A stretch of 64,000 bases of DNA from Branchiostoma floridae (GCF_000003815.2 NC_049994.1:9893148-9957147), one strand, 5' to 3'; shown: positions 32,907-43,912, counted from the stretch's first letter. Translations and numbers: made by a program. The notes: a model not told the origin generated them from the sequence alone.

Positions 32907-35900
32907 TTAACTCGGCGCGGTCTCATCCCCAGTACTAACAGCTGCAGCGGCAGCCTCAGGCGTCTCCTCAGATGAAGACTTTTCCGTCTCCTCCATGATT
33001 TTATCCAGTTTGACGGAGGAAGGCGTTGAAATGTCAGTGGTCACACCAAACACCTTCAGCAACTTCTCGTGGTTAGCGTTGGTCGGGTGTAAGAGGAGAT
33101 CCTTTTCCTATAGAACAAATCAATGAGCCAATGATAAAGGTTAAGACATCCAAGTGCACTAGTGATAGACATATTTTACACAATACAAAAGCTACAGAAG
33201 CAAGTGATTAGAATTTGTTAACAGTCAGGGCATCCACTGTTGTCAGTGACTGAAGGGCTTTCTTTGTATCTGACCAAAAATAGTGGATGTTACCCAGTTT
33301 TGACGGATGTAGGCAGGTCATAAGATCGGCCTATAGTGTAAAGTGCAACAGTTGTTGGAATGATTACTATGTACAGGTAATAGTTTGTAGAAGTATGTGG
33401 TTTTCCTGATATTAAACCTATAACTCACCTCCACAAGTTGTGCTGTGATACTGGACAGCATGACCCTCATATCCTCGTTCATGTCGATGTCCTGTACGAC
33501 CTCCCATGAGCCTTTGTGGAACATGACGGGAAAGGAGAAGACTACACCCTCTGGGATGTTATAGAAACCTGTCAATCATAAGAAGGAACATCTGTCAATC
33601 ACAGTTCAAACTTGATATCTGTCAGTCACAGCTTTAACTTGAAAATTTGTCAATCACAGCTGAAAATTGATGTCTTGTCAGTCACAATTCAAACTTGACA
33701 TCTGTCAATCACACATCTCACTTGATGTCTGTCAGTCACAGATCAAACTTGAAATTTGTCAATCACAGCTCAAATTAGATATCTGTCAACCACAGTTCAA
33801 ACTGACATCTGTCAATCACAGATGTCAAAACATGATGTCTCTCCCATACCCTGCTGGTTTTCCGTCACCATCTAAAATAAGTATCTTCTCTAAAAGTAGC
33901 TCTTGGACATTTTGATGGCTCACCTTCGGAGCACACAGCCAGAGAGAAGAGCTGCCCCTCAGGTGATCCGTTCCACCAGTAGCTGAGGGTGCTGGAGATG
34001 GCAGCAGCCATGGACAGGTCTGCGGAGTGCTGCAGGGAATCCTGGATGGTGTGGGAGCGACTCTGCAGCTGCTCTAGGAACTCTCCCTCCAGCCACTTGT
34101 TATCGTGAACCATCTCTGATACTGAACAGGAGTAGCTGTGAAATGTGAACAGTGTTACAAATTGTTCTGTGGATAGCAAATGATGAAGATAATAACACAA
34201 CATTAGATGTGAGATTCATGGTTCAGGGGTACTTGATCAATGCTCTCACAAAAGATGGCATCCCTGGTTCTATACTGTGAATGTATTGTCACATACTGCT
34301 CAAGTAATGGAAACACAGGTGCCAATCAGAACCACCGACTGTACTTGTGACTCAGCAAGGCTGCTACAGAGAGATTGAACAGTTGCCCCAAACACACCAG
34401 AAAACCACACAATAACATAGTACATACATGAAGCACGTAAAAACAGTCAGACAACAAAAGTTTGCAGAGGTATTGAGTTTGCGAACATACAAGCAATGCA
34501 TATGCACTTACAGTACTTTGATGAGCCAGTCTTACCTTGGTGGTCCCCAGATAGCTCCATCATAGCCATGCACTCTTGCTCGCGACACATCTGTGTACGT
34601 GGTGCCTCCAACGTTTCCCCACACAATGACATCACAAACTCCTGCAGAATTAACCGTGAGCCGCTTTGCAAGCAGAGACTTTGCTTGCCGCTCTTTCACC
34701 TGTGCCACAGCTGCAATGTTCTGTCTCGGGATTGAGGGGGTGTGGTCAATAAGGATACTGACCAAGGAGTTCAGAGGCCCTGTACCAGCTACAAGTACTC
34801 GGATGTCTTTGCTTGCGGTTTGGTTGATTGCTTCTGCAACACGTTTGTAGAATGACACTTTAGTCTCCATATCGCCAATAGCATCTTCCTTTCCACCTTG
34901 GTCAAAATCATCCAGTACGATGGCGATGTGTGCGTTCTGGAATGCCGTGGGGAGGTCGGTTGTTACGGATATCTCTTTCAAGAACGGGAAGGAGAGGTCA
35001 AAAACCTCCATCTCCAAGCCTTTCAGTTTCTCCAGGTTCTCTTCTGAATCGTGTAAGTGCAAGGCTATTTCCTCCTCGCGTAGTATCTCGCCATTCACGA
35101 GAGACGGCAGTACGTGGTAGGCGGGAGATCGTGCTGCGTTGATGACGCAGACGTGAAGCGGTTTGCTCTGTCTCCTGATGGTTTCTTCCTCCTCTCGTAG
35201 CTCCTGCGTCACGGCAAGGTTCTCTGCCGCGATGTTCTTCATCATCTCACTCAGCATGCCTGACGTCATGCCATAGTAGGACTGTGAAGTTAACACAAGA
35301 CAAGCATAGCAATCAGAGATAGCAGACTTTACCCCCTTACCCAGGCTGCTTTGCAACCCTCCCAGTCATATGGAGGAAGTACTGAAAATGAGTAACAATA
35401 CTGCATGTAGGGACAGCTACACAGGCAAGCCCACCAAATACTTTTTTTAAGTCCATTTAGGTGAGGTATCAGTTAGTTGGGAAAAAACCTACCTATTTCT
35501 GAAGGTTTTGTCTGCTGTGGCTATATCCTGCATTCACAAACTGCTAGCATATCAGTATATGTGATATTCCACATAGTTGCTGATTTTGTGCATACTTCAT
35601 ATAGACTATTGCACTTCTAGGTTTTGGTAATAATTACATTGTATTGCACATTAGACTTTACTTGCACATCTTGTCGCATTGAAGGTCAAGTATATATAAA
35701 CATGTAGATAAGTCTTCATGCTCTTACCCTTGCATACTCCATGAAGTCGTTGTGTCCACCAATGAGGAGGCCCTTCCCTCCCCGGTCCACCAGTTCCCTC
35801 CAGATGATGGGTGATCTGCCGTGGGTCCAGCCATTGTCTGCACACAGCTGCTGTAGCCAGGGCTGGGGGAAATAGCACTGTCGTTAGGCTTAAGTTAAAA

Positions 35901-36972
35901 TCCTGCCCACACCTTTCTGTGTATTGGGCCACACTGACTACTATCTACAAAAGTCTGAAGATTTTTTTTTAAATCTCAAGATACTTATATTTTCAACGAC
36001 GCGTTACACCCCCGCAGGGGTCATCATCATCCGTACAATGGGATGGAAGCTTTTCACAAAGTATAAGCTGTGAATGGGTTAGAAGTGTTCGTCCAAATTG
36101 CAATATTTGTCCAAAATTAATCAGTAGGATTTTCCTACCCTTTCTCATATGCGAAGAGAAAGCAGTATGTTTTTCAAGGCTTTGAATCCTCACCCCTCTG
36201 GCAAGGCAAACACTCTACCCCCTAGCTTATTGCACCAGTAGTGCAGGATGAGTAAAGACAGTATTAAGCTCAAAATTAATTTATACAAACTGCACTTCAT
36301 ATACAGGCTCTTCATTTCACGTCATCCACTCCAGGATTATATCATGTTAACACATAAAGATGCCATTGCTTAATCCACCAACATGGTCGCTGATGTATTA
36401 AAGTCATAATGTTTAATCATTATGACATCAAAGAAGAGCCTGTATGCTGTAAATAGTAGTAAGAACATAGATGTGAGAATTGCCATCATTTTGAGAGCAC
36501 AGAAAACAGTTATTTTCTCATACCTTCCATTCCTCTGGAGTCTTGACTATCTTGTGTACATGGAAGTCTTGGAGCTTTGACTGTAGGCTGTCAGCCAACA
36601 ACTCCACCTTGGCATAGTAGGGGCAGTCAGCCTGGCCTGCAATCAACGATAATGATAATAGTGACTTTATTGCAAGTTCATACAAAACTAAAGACAAAGT
36701 AAAGCAGGTGTATTGCTTCTATGTTCGCGAACTAAATACCTTTAAAAGAAGGAAAATGAGACTTTATTTTCGACATGTTAAAATCATAACGTTATATCAA
36801 GGAGCGATTTTCGACTCGAAAATGAGTGAAATCAGTAGGTACTTAAAAATAGGAGACCAGCCTCCTATGGACTTTTGTGACAACGTACATAAAACATACA
36901 AAAAACGTGTAGGGCAGAGAAATGAATACTATTTCAGCACTAACTCATACCTGCGATCACAAACTTCGCCAT
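32907..36972 (-). CDS. MDH1B: MDH1B, malate-dehydrogenase-like protein 1B (522 aa, 7 exons)
   Basis: Exons in transcript order: 36951-36972, 36524-36636, 35728-35862, 34536-35281, 33924-34135, 33429-33568, 32907-33107. Phases agree throughout. The N-terminus ([20 protein letters not shown]) carries a thioredoxin-like CPYY segment, followed by SPIIWREL and GGKGLLIGG, characteristic of MDH1B. A malate-dehydrogenase fold follows (about 90-450). The nucleotide-binding loop is degenerate (VINAARSPA instead of a glycine loop), and the catalytic His of GNH is replaced by Val (GNVGG, residues 312-314). The C-terminal 65 residues are acidic and Ala/Glu/Thr-rich. The length matches the vertebrate protein (about 520). 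As far as I recall, the family lacks the catalytic His generally and is associated with cilia and sperm, so a non-catalytic role is likely. It shares a promoter with NIFK. Confidence 0.93.
33590..33830. repeat. minisatellite, about nine units of 27-30 bp, in MDH1B intron 5
   Basis: Units follow the pattern CTGTCAATCACAGTTCAAAC with 7-10 further bases. On the plus strand many are 30 bp apart, so they translate as an ICQSQ-like 10-residue repeat, but there is no sign this is expressed. Confidence 0.8.
35990..36245 (-). repeat. possible tRNA-derived SINE in MDH1B intron 2
   Basis: On the minus strand, AAGCTAGGGGGTAGAGTG resembles an A box, and GAGGATTCAAAGCC some 30 bp later resembles a B box. 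A body of about 170 bp follows. The assignment is weak because the end is not defined. Confidence 0.35.
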
Positions 36973-37279
36973 CTTGTTCACAGTGTACACTGTGGTTACT
37001 AGGCTACTCGTTCCCAGAACACTTCACCCATTCTCGAACTCAGGGCAGACACTGCAGAACTCCGCGGATATTTATAGCAACGGGTTTCTTTAATTTATCA
37101 ACCACATAGAGTCATTTGTATGAAAAATGATAATCTGCACTCAAAGATATACCTCTTTAATCTTATAAAACACCAACAAAATACAATGTGAACCGGCTTC
37201 ACATGTAAAAAAAGAAAAAAGACTACTTTCATTAACTCCGTCGAGCTGTTGGACAGAGTTAAATCCCATCATCATCATC
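36973..37279. promoter_or_regulatory. shared bidirectional promoter of MDH1B and NIFK
   Basis: The two start codons diverge and lie only 307 bp apart. The interval contains an X-box next to MDH1B, a TATTTATAGCAACGGG segment in the middle, and an ATC trinucleotide run directly before the NIFK ATG. No other gene fits in the gap, so both genes must use it. Confidence 0.7.
36995..37007 (-). promoter_or_regulatory. RFX X-box GTAGCC-T-AGTAAC
   Basis: On the minus strand, GTAGCCTAGTAAC matches the RFX consensus GTNRCC(0-3 N)RGYAAC at every position, 22 bp upstream of the MDH1B start codon. RFX factors drive ciliary genes, which fits the proposed role of MDH1B. Confidence 0.5.
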
Positions 37280-40200
37280 ATGGCGTCCAAAACGAGCACA
37301 TGGAACACGAAAGCGGACTTGGTGCCTCTCGAGAAAGACAAAGCGAAGGAATTACGAGCAAGGATTAGCAAAATAAAACAGGTGAGATCTTAAGGGATGT
37401 TCTGAAGTTTTCTTAGTTGGAATTTTGCAGTTGTTGTTCATACAACGTGGCTTTTATGACAGCTGGCTTGCAAGAGACCATGCTCGGACACAACACGTTT
37501 TATATGTGGACATGCTTACAAGCTTAAGTTACATGTGGCCAACTGAATGTTTAGTTTGTGAGTGCGAACATGACCCAGAGATTTGTATGTGCTACGCTAT
37601 GATAGAAGCAACTTTGTGTTGTTGTGTCAGGGTGGGGGGTGGGTGGCTTGGTGTCATAAAATATTTTGTGTGTTGGGGCATGGGGGAGGGGGGTGCTCTT
37701 CTCATCAAGCTTATACTGTAACGCTAGTTCACCTTTATCCGTTGGGTAACCTATATCCTTTGCTTTAAAAAAAAGGGTACTAGTATTTGGGGATATCACG
37801 TCGACGGACATTGCTTTCAAATTGCAATATTTTCAGTATATTGAAGTCTAAAACTACCACCCATCGGCTTGATGTAGGATATAGGTTACCCCGCAGATAA
37901 AGGTGAACTAGCGTTAAATGCATTTAAGTTCGATGGGATTTACTTTTGCAGTAGCGGGAAAATGGAGTGGTCATGGTAGCGCCATAGTCTGTAGTCTCAT
38001 ACTATAATGGAAAAATGTTCGGGGTGGTTTTACGTTCGCGGTGAAGTGGCCACCACAAAAAACGCGAACATAAAACCACCGCAAACGTTTCTGCATTTAC
38101 AGTAGTTTACAAATAACAGAGTCTGTGATCAGTTGTGGTACTCTGTGTTTCAGGCTGAAGTCCTGCGCCCAGGTGCAGTGTTTGTTGGCCATATTCCTCA
38201 TGGCTTCTTTGAACCACAAGTCAAGAGGTTCTTCTCTCAGTTTGGCACGGTGTCAAGAGTACGGCTGGCAAGGAGCAAAAAGGTTGGTTTTGCTGATTAG
38301 TATTCATAATGATATTGCTTTTAGATGCAATATGTTGGTTATTCAGGTGTTTGGTAGCTTTTACAATGTATTACAGTGAAATGTTCTTTTTTTTCATTAG
38401 ATTATTATTAAAAGATATGTTGTAAAAGTAAAGTCATCATCTTTGGTCACTTTATTTACAGTTTAAGTTAAATCTACCTTATTACACTGCACAGTAATAT
38501 TCCCATATGTATGGATACGACTTTGTTGTGCCGTAAGGGCGTCTGGAAATATGGGCACTTCCCACCGCGGGTTATGTTGTCCGTCATTTTATCCAACTTT
38601 CCAACTTTGGGGTTTGTTGCACTCAATGAACATCCTCCTCCATAATGTTACACTTGGTCCTAGCCTCTCAAGGTGGCTGAAAAGGCATTGACAGCTTTTC
38701 AAATATTATTTTAGTACAATGTATACTATAATAAAGGACTATACAACATATGCCTTTCCAGCACTAACTGATGAGTTGATATTTCAGACAGGCGGTCCCA
38801 AGGGGTATGGCTACATTGAGTTTGAGTGTGAGGAGGTTGCTAAGGTGGTGGCAGAGACCATGAACAACTACCTCATGTTTGAGAAGCTGCTGAAATGTGA
38901 GTACCATTTTTTATTAAGATACTGTATACATAAGCCCATGTGGCACATCTCCGCCCATAGCCTCTGGACCTTCCTCAGTTTTAGGTACCTAGTGTAGTCT
39001 ACTCTCCAAGCAGAGGTTGAGTTGCATAGATATAGTAGTAGTCTCTCTTAGTAAGAGGAGCGTCGGTGTAATTTTTCCGACTACTACTATATCTAGTACG
39101 CGACTCAACCTCTGCTTGTAGAGTAGCGTACTCCAGTGGTTAGCGGCACTGCCTCTAGAACTAGAAGCTGTGAGTTTGATTCCAGCTATGTTGCTCACCC
39201 GACATGCATGCTTGCATAAAGGTGTTTAGTCCTTATGACGGGACATTAAATGTCCACTGTTCATCATGCTTGTCAAAAAGAGCTAGGTACGATGAACCTG
39301 TAAATACTGTAGCATATGTCCTCTCTGTCACGACCAGTGGAAGACTTGCTCTTCACTCAGACTTCAGTGAAATGTATCAGCAATTGTTGCTCCAACATTG
39401 TTACAATGTTATATACTAAGTGATGAGTGAGAGGAAATGCTGTCTTTTTACTTGTTTACATTGCACTTGTTTGTTTATTTTCTTCTTCAGGTGAGTTTAT
39501 TCCAACTGAAAGACTGCATCCCAAAACATTTCACGGATCGAACAGAAAGTTTCTCAAACCAACCAGACGTTCAACTGCCATAAGGAAACACAACAAGCCC
39601 AAGGTAAAATGAAAAACAGTAAAAACCTCATTTTTACCTACTGCGAAAGAAAGCCACCACAAAAGTATATGAATTTGCAGTATCTACTATAAAAGACAGG
39701 TCACTTGTCTTATGTACATGTAAGAGAAGTAGAGTATGTGGAGAAGGACAACCTCAAGCCAACCGTTCACACTTACACCACATCTTCAGAAAAGACGCTG
39801 GAGCCGCATGTTCCCCATATAGGAACTTTATTCAAACCGACACACAACAAGACACTGGCCGACAGGCTGAATAAAGGTTCAGAAACTTGAACTATGCAGC
39901 TCCAGATGTCTCACTGAGGGATGACTGTGGTGCGATAGATGTTGGTTAGCTGAGGGATGAGGCCACTCTACTATATAGTACATGTAAGAGAAGGTTACAC
40001 ACATTATTGCCCTTAGCTGTTATTGCATATCTTTTAACTAAGTTTTCTTTGTTTTCATTAGGATGCTGCCGCAACGCTTCAGTCAGCGATGCGTCTTGCA
40101 TCCAAAAATCTTGGCAGGAAGAGAAAGTATGCAGCCTTGGGTCTTAACTACGACTTCAGCGGTTATGTAAGTAAAGATTCCATCATGAATTGTAAAAATG

Positions 40201-40607
40201 TCTTGCTGTCTCCAGATTTGTCAAATATGTCAAAAGTTATTAGCCATTATGATTTTCAGAAAACACCATTTTGAAGTAACCATTGGAAAAAAAATGGTAC
40301 TGCCTATTCTGAAATTTTCATATTGTTTTGCAATATATTTACGGATCTTTTGTTCCTGAATGTAATTATCTCATATGCATTTTCATGTTCTTCCTTTGTT
40401 CAGGATGACATGGCCAAAAAGGCCAAACTCCAAGCAGCCAGCATTGTGACACCCAAGGTTCCTAAGTCAGAAGAAGAAGTGAAGACATCAAAACAGGAGC
40501 CAGCCACACTTCTCCTGGACAGCTCGGACCCTGAGATATCTTTCAAGACACCTCCAGGAGTTGCAAAAGTCAAGAAAGTCAAGAAGGCTGCAAAGAAACA
40601 GACATAA
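37280..40607 (+). CDS. NIFK: NIFK, MKI67 FHA-domain-interacting nucleolar protein (253 aa, 6 exons)
   Basis: Exons: 37280-37381, 38154-38282, 38788-38896, 39491-39603, 40062-40166, 40404-40607, all GT/AG and in phase. A single RRM spans about residues 41-118, with RNP2 VFVGHI (43-48) and RNP1 KGYGYIEF (82-89), and the family hallmark [20 protein letters not shown]. Downstream are [10 protein letters not shown], a basic helix ([18 protein letters not shown]) and the conserved GLNYDFSGY box seen as GIDYDF in vertebrate NIFK. The tail is Lys-rich and contains [10 protein letters not shown]. The family acts in pre-rRNA processing and binds the Ki-67 FHA domain on mitotic chromosomes. The Ki-67-binding segment is not obviously conserved. 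Intron 1 contains nested MITEs, and intron 3 a MITE next to a SINE. Confidence 0.92.
37716..38102. repeat. CTGTAAATGCA MITE interrupted by a second MITE
   Basis: The host element begins CTGTA at 37716-37720 and resumes AATGCATTT at 37917, ending CTGCATTTACAG at 38102. Removing the insert restores the terminus seen in the intact copy at 43708-43912. The interior carries ATGTTCGGGGTGGTTTTACG and CACCACAAAAAACGCGAAC. Diverged relatives lie at 51975-52115, 58225-58310 and near 59330-59385. Confidence 0.85.
37721..37914. repeat. ACGCTAG MITE (194 bp, TA target duplication) nested in another MITE
   Basis: The ends ACGCTAGTTCACCTTTATC and GATAAAGGTGAACTAGCGT pair with about 35 bp of inverted repeat. 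TA occurs at 37719-37720 and 37915-37916, as for Tc1/mariner-type insertion. Confidence 0.85.
38999..39126. repeat. hairpin MITE in NIFK intron 3
   Basis: The arms CTACTCTCCAAGCAGAGGTT and AACCTCTGCTTGTAGAGTAG pair. Inner ATATAGTAGTAGT and ACTACTACTATAT pair too, leaving a loop of about 30 bp. Confidence 0.75.
39127..39275 (+). repeat. tRNA-derived SINE abutting the MITE in NIFK intron 3
   Basis: The A-box-like CTCCAGTGGTTAGCGGC and the B-box-like GAGTTTGATTCCAGC are spaced as in a tRNA. A body follows with CTTATGACGGGACATTAAAT, a segment common in deuterostome SINEs. Confidence 0.6.
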
Positions 40608-40640
40608 CACTTTAGAATGGACAGAGAGACGGGGTGGTAG

Positions 40641-40892
40641 AGCTTTCTTTTACGCAACCAGTTAAATCTCACCGGCTGACCTTTTGATCTTCCTCATAAC
40701 TTCTAACTGGAGTTCTGCGTCTTATCGCTATTTGTACTGAATTGTAGCTAATGTAGGTGGCGCTTTTGCGGCAAGAACACAGTCCCAAATGTGACTAAGA
40801 AGAACTTCAGTTAGAAGCTCTGAGGAAGATGTCTGACAGGCATCGAAACATCAGCAGGTATTTAAAGATTAACTGGCCTTGTAAAAGAAAAG
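40641..40892. repeat. foldback repeat just 3' of NIFK
   Basis: Outer arms read CTTTCTTTTACGCAACCAGT and TAACTGGCCTTGTAAAAGAA. Inner arms read GATCTTCCTC, CTTCTAACTG and complements. It starts 33 bp past the NIFK stop, so it may form part of its 3' UTR. The middle (GGTGGCGCTTTTGCGG, CAGTCCCAAATGTGA) resembles 45838-45885. Confidence 0.65.
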
Positions 40893-42155
40893 TATACCTA
40901 CCTAATGAAATTATTTTCTGGGGGGGGGGGGAGCAGAGAGACAGTTACTAACACTTCCTTTCCACTAGGAGGAATGCTGAGCAACTTAAGATTTGGCAGA
41001 TCAAATGCTATTCTGAAATAGGTTTGGACTTAGGGTTCAAAGCATAGTGCTTTTAAGATTCGTAAAATGACAATAGGAAATTAGTTTTGTATTTAAACTA
41101 CCAGGCAATAGCATAACAAGTGTAAGATACATCTGTGAAAATAGTAAAACAAGTGCGAAAAGAAAAATAAATAGAATGTTGCTGTTTCTTGTGGGATCAT
41201 AATTTAATCATTTCTTCATTTTACCAACAAACCATATATCACCAGAACGGCATCATTTTTGCAAAAATGCAGAATGTTTTACCTGTAGCCTTTTGTCAAG
41301 CTACTCCGACACAATACTATACCATTAGGCTTGCCCTATAGTATTGTATGCAAGTAGAAAAAAGCCCCTACATCTACTTGGTTTTTGGATCGGGTCATGA
41401 TTCATTAACATAATTTTACTATACCATTAGACTTGCCCTATAGTATTGTGTGCCATTAAATAAAAATTACAGGTTTTGCAATTGCAAACCTGTAATTGCT
41501 CATATTGAAACAGCTACTAGTAATTTGCTGATGCAATTCTAAGTTCTGATTGGTTCATGGCAGTACTAAGCTTGGATGAGTTCCCGATAGGAGGAAGAAG
41601 AAATAAAAAGAATGCACTAGCAAAAACAATAAAACATAATAAAGATCCATCCATGACTTTTGAGTTGTGCTTTTGACAAACACACACACAAATGTAGACC
41701 TTAAAGTATATTATCATATAGCCAGGGGACGTGGGCCAATCAGAAGGCCCCATTTCATGCTGGTTATGACGCCGTAACAGCCGTGCATTCAATTTTTGAT
41801 TATTGCACGTGTGCATTAAAAACTTTTGAAAGTTTAAACCAATCAGAAGGACAGACAAACAGGACGCTGGCCAATTAGAATGAGATATCCAGGAATCGTC
41901 CATCTGCCAAGATAGGGGAATAAGTACAGGCATGGCAGGGGGGATGGCTATTAACATCGGTAGTGCGTGTTTCTTTGTTCAAAGAAAACATTTGCCGTCT
42001 TTAAACAACATTGAATTACCTATAATATTTAAGACAATAAAATCTATTTCAAGTCATGTCCAATTTAAACTGCAAATGGAAAATAAAATTATTTGCACCC
42101 CGCCCATTCAAGTTCAGACGACAATAACACCACGGTCCGCCATTGAGTAGCGGTC
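40893..42155. other. intergenic stretch after NIFK
   Basis: No supported exon is present. It holds a 12-G run at 40920, two direct copies (41314-41349 and 41418-41453) of CTATACCATTAG-CTTGCCCTATAGTATTGT, and a short palindrome at 41471-41499 (TTACAGGTTTTGCAATTGCA). Confidence 0.4.
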
Positions 42156-42359
42156 ATGGCGCTGGAGGACCAAAATGCTACCTTTCTTTGGAGAAGTCGT
42201 GTCTGAGTTCGTAGTGAACAAGATTCTCAAGAGCTGTGAAGCACAGGGATCCCGGAATGCCTCAGGAAAGCCGGCAGAGATTTAGCGCCTGATACGAACG
42301 AACTCGACAAACTGGAGAATGGGCTAGTGGAGAAATACGGAGCGTGCAACAGTTTGTAA
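42156..42359 (+). pseudogene. broken small ORF with downstream AATAAA, unrecognised
   Basis: The frame from ATG 42156 gives MALEDQNATFLWRSR and then stops. The adjacent frame gives SEFVVNKILKSCEAQG. The first frame then resumes as IPECLRKAGRDLAPDTNELD and ends at TAA 42357-42359. The three pieces read like one continuous protein of about 68 residues broken by two compensating frameshifts. AATAAA follows at 42461-42466. I cannot name the family. It could be a retrocopy, a decayed gene, or a real short gene with sequence errors beside the assembly gap. Confidence 0.4.
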
Positions 42360-42509
42360 CATAATGAATCGACTTTGTTCTTATTTCGAGCCTTGGAACA
42401 GAAATATATTTCACGTACAAGTTTTATGTTTTCAAATTCACTGTTCAAATTTATGTACTGAATAAAAGGTGTATGTTTTAGAAAGGAATTTGTCGCTCCT
42501 ACTCAACCG

Positions 42510-42808
42510 GAAACTCTACTCTACTCTACTCTACTCTTAAATGGGTCAGTGTGAGTAGGCTATATGATAATAGGGTTAATGACCCACCTGTTCCTCGGTA
42601 TATATGGTGTCATAACGCCTGGTCCTTTGCTATAACCACATCATAAAACCACCTCGTTCGCTTCGCTCACTCTGTGGTTTTATTCTGTGGTTATAGCAAA
42701 GGACCAGGTGTTATGACACAATATATATCGAGGAACAGGTGTATCATTCCACATACTATCATGTAGCCTCGCTCAACTGAACCATTTAAGAGTCGCGTAG
42801 AGAAGAGT
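42510..42808. repeat. foldback repeat with CTCTA-repeat ends, running into the gap
   Basis: The left arm starts in an ACTCT microsatellite, then CTTAAATGGGTCAGTGTGAG and CTTTGCTATAACCACA. The right arm is its complement up to the gap (TGTGGTTATAGCAAAGGACC, then CATTTAAGAGTCGCGTAGAG). The loop contains CGCTTCGCTC. Confidence 0.75.
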
Positions 42809-42908
42809 NNNNNNNNNNNNNNNNNNNNNNNNNNNNNNNNNNNNNNNNNNNNNNNNNNNNNNNNNNNNNNNNNNNNNNNNNNNNNNNNNNNNNNNNNNNN
42901 NNNNNNNN
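42809..42908. other. assembly gap (100 N)
   Basis: There are exactly 100 undetermined bases, the conventional size for a gap of unknown length. It lies inside copies of the foldback repeat, a common cause of assembly failure. Confidence 0.99.
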
Positions 42909-42985
42909 TAGCAAAGGACCAGGCGTTATGACACCATATACACCTCGGGGCGGGTCATTAACCCTTAATTGTCATATAGCTAGGT
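42909..42985. repeat. second partial right arm of the foldback repeat after the gap
   Basis: TAGCAAAGGACCAGGCGTTA and GGGTCATTAACCC match the complement of the left arm at 42575-42632, including an outer part (TAACCC, TCATATAGC) that the pre-gap copy also covers. At least two copies therefore flank the gap. Confidence 0.7.
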
Positions 42986-43019
42986 GACATTATTAACAGT
43001 GACACTTATTGACAGGCAA

Positions 43020-43150
43020 ATATTCCTCAGCGTAGATGGGTCCAAAGTCCTTGACATGCCAACCTTGGGAAAGGCACTTAACACAGCTTTTCTCACTTCA
43101 CTCAGGTGAACATGAGTACCTAGCTTTGATTAAGGCCGTCTCTCAGATAG
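43020..43150. repeat. SINE 3' body fragment
   Basis: CCTTGGGAAAGGCACTTAAC followed by TTTTCTCACTTCACTCAGGTG and ATGAGTACCTAGC is the common 3' body of deuterostome tRNA-SINEs. No A/B box precedes it. Confidence 0.45.
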
Positions 43151-43707
43151 AACGTTAATGGTGGTCCAGTGTTTGAAGAGAGCCAAAGTCCTGTGTAACA
43201 TTGGGGTGGTCTTCAGGTCACACCTTAAATGGTATTCAGGTCTTGTTCGTAGTGACCATGAGTAAAGAGAAGTGACCAGATTTTATTGGTGCCTGAGTGG
43301 TCTTCTTGGTCAGGTTTGACTATAACGTTATACAGGTACAGTCTCACCACCAAGCACGCAGTTTCCCATAGGTGTAGAATACTGTTTGTAATTGACTGGT
43401 TGGACCGCTGTGGCGAAGGTGGGGCTTGAGAGACAATTTTTTACGGTTCACTTCATGGATTACACGAGGCAAGGAGGTTAAAATCCTTGCATGAGGTAAA
43501 ATCTGTAACGATGACAACAAACATGGCCGCCGGGTGTCCATCGGTATTTTCTGATGGTGATTTCTTCTTCCTTGGATCATGTAGTGCTACACATTATTTC
43601 ATGCCAAAATATAGCACTCGTCATGCTTACTCATCAAAGCACATGGTATTTCGGTAGATTTCACCCTCCATGTGTATTCCGGTATCTAGGTAATTGGGTT
43701 CCAAGTA

Positions 43708-43912
43708 CTGTAAATGCAGAAATGTTCGCGGTGGTTTTATGTTCGGGGTGACCACTTCACCGCGTTCTTAAAACCGCCGCGAGCATTTTTCCATTATAGT
43801 TTAGTATGAGACTGCAGTCTATGGCGCTACCGCGAACTTAAAAACCACCGCGAACATTCCATTTTCCCGCTACCACGAAATTAAATCCCCTCGAACCTAA
43901 ATGCATTTACAG
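43708..43912. repeat. intact CTGTAAATGCA MITE 50 bp upstream of the sialyltransferase ATG
   Basis: The ends CTGTAAATGCA and TGCATTTACAG are flanked by TA on both sides. The interior carries repeated CCACCGCGAAC/GTTCGCGGTGG motifs in both orientations. This is the reference copy for the interrupted element at 37716-38102. Confidence 0.85.

Noticed and set aside
39705..39890. 61-codon ORF in NIFK intron 4 with protein-like composition
   Set aside because: NIFK exons 4 and 5 join in phase without it, there is no donor at its end, and I know no relative. It could be a retroposed fragment, but nothing supports that.
40800..40860. Hammerhead-ribozyme-like core (CTGAGGA, 6-bp stem, GAAA)
   Set aside because: The required third stem and cleavage-site strand cannot be paired. 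The CTGAGGA part belongs to the foldback arm, so the match is probably chance.
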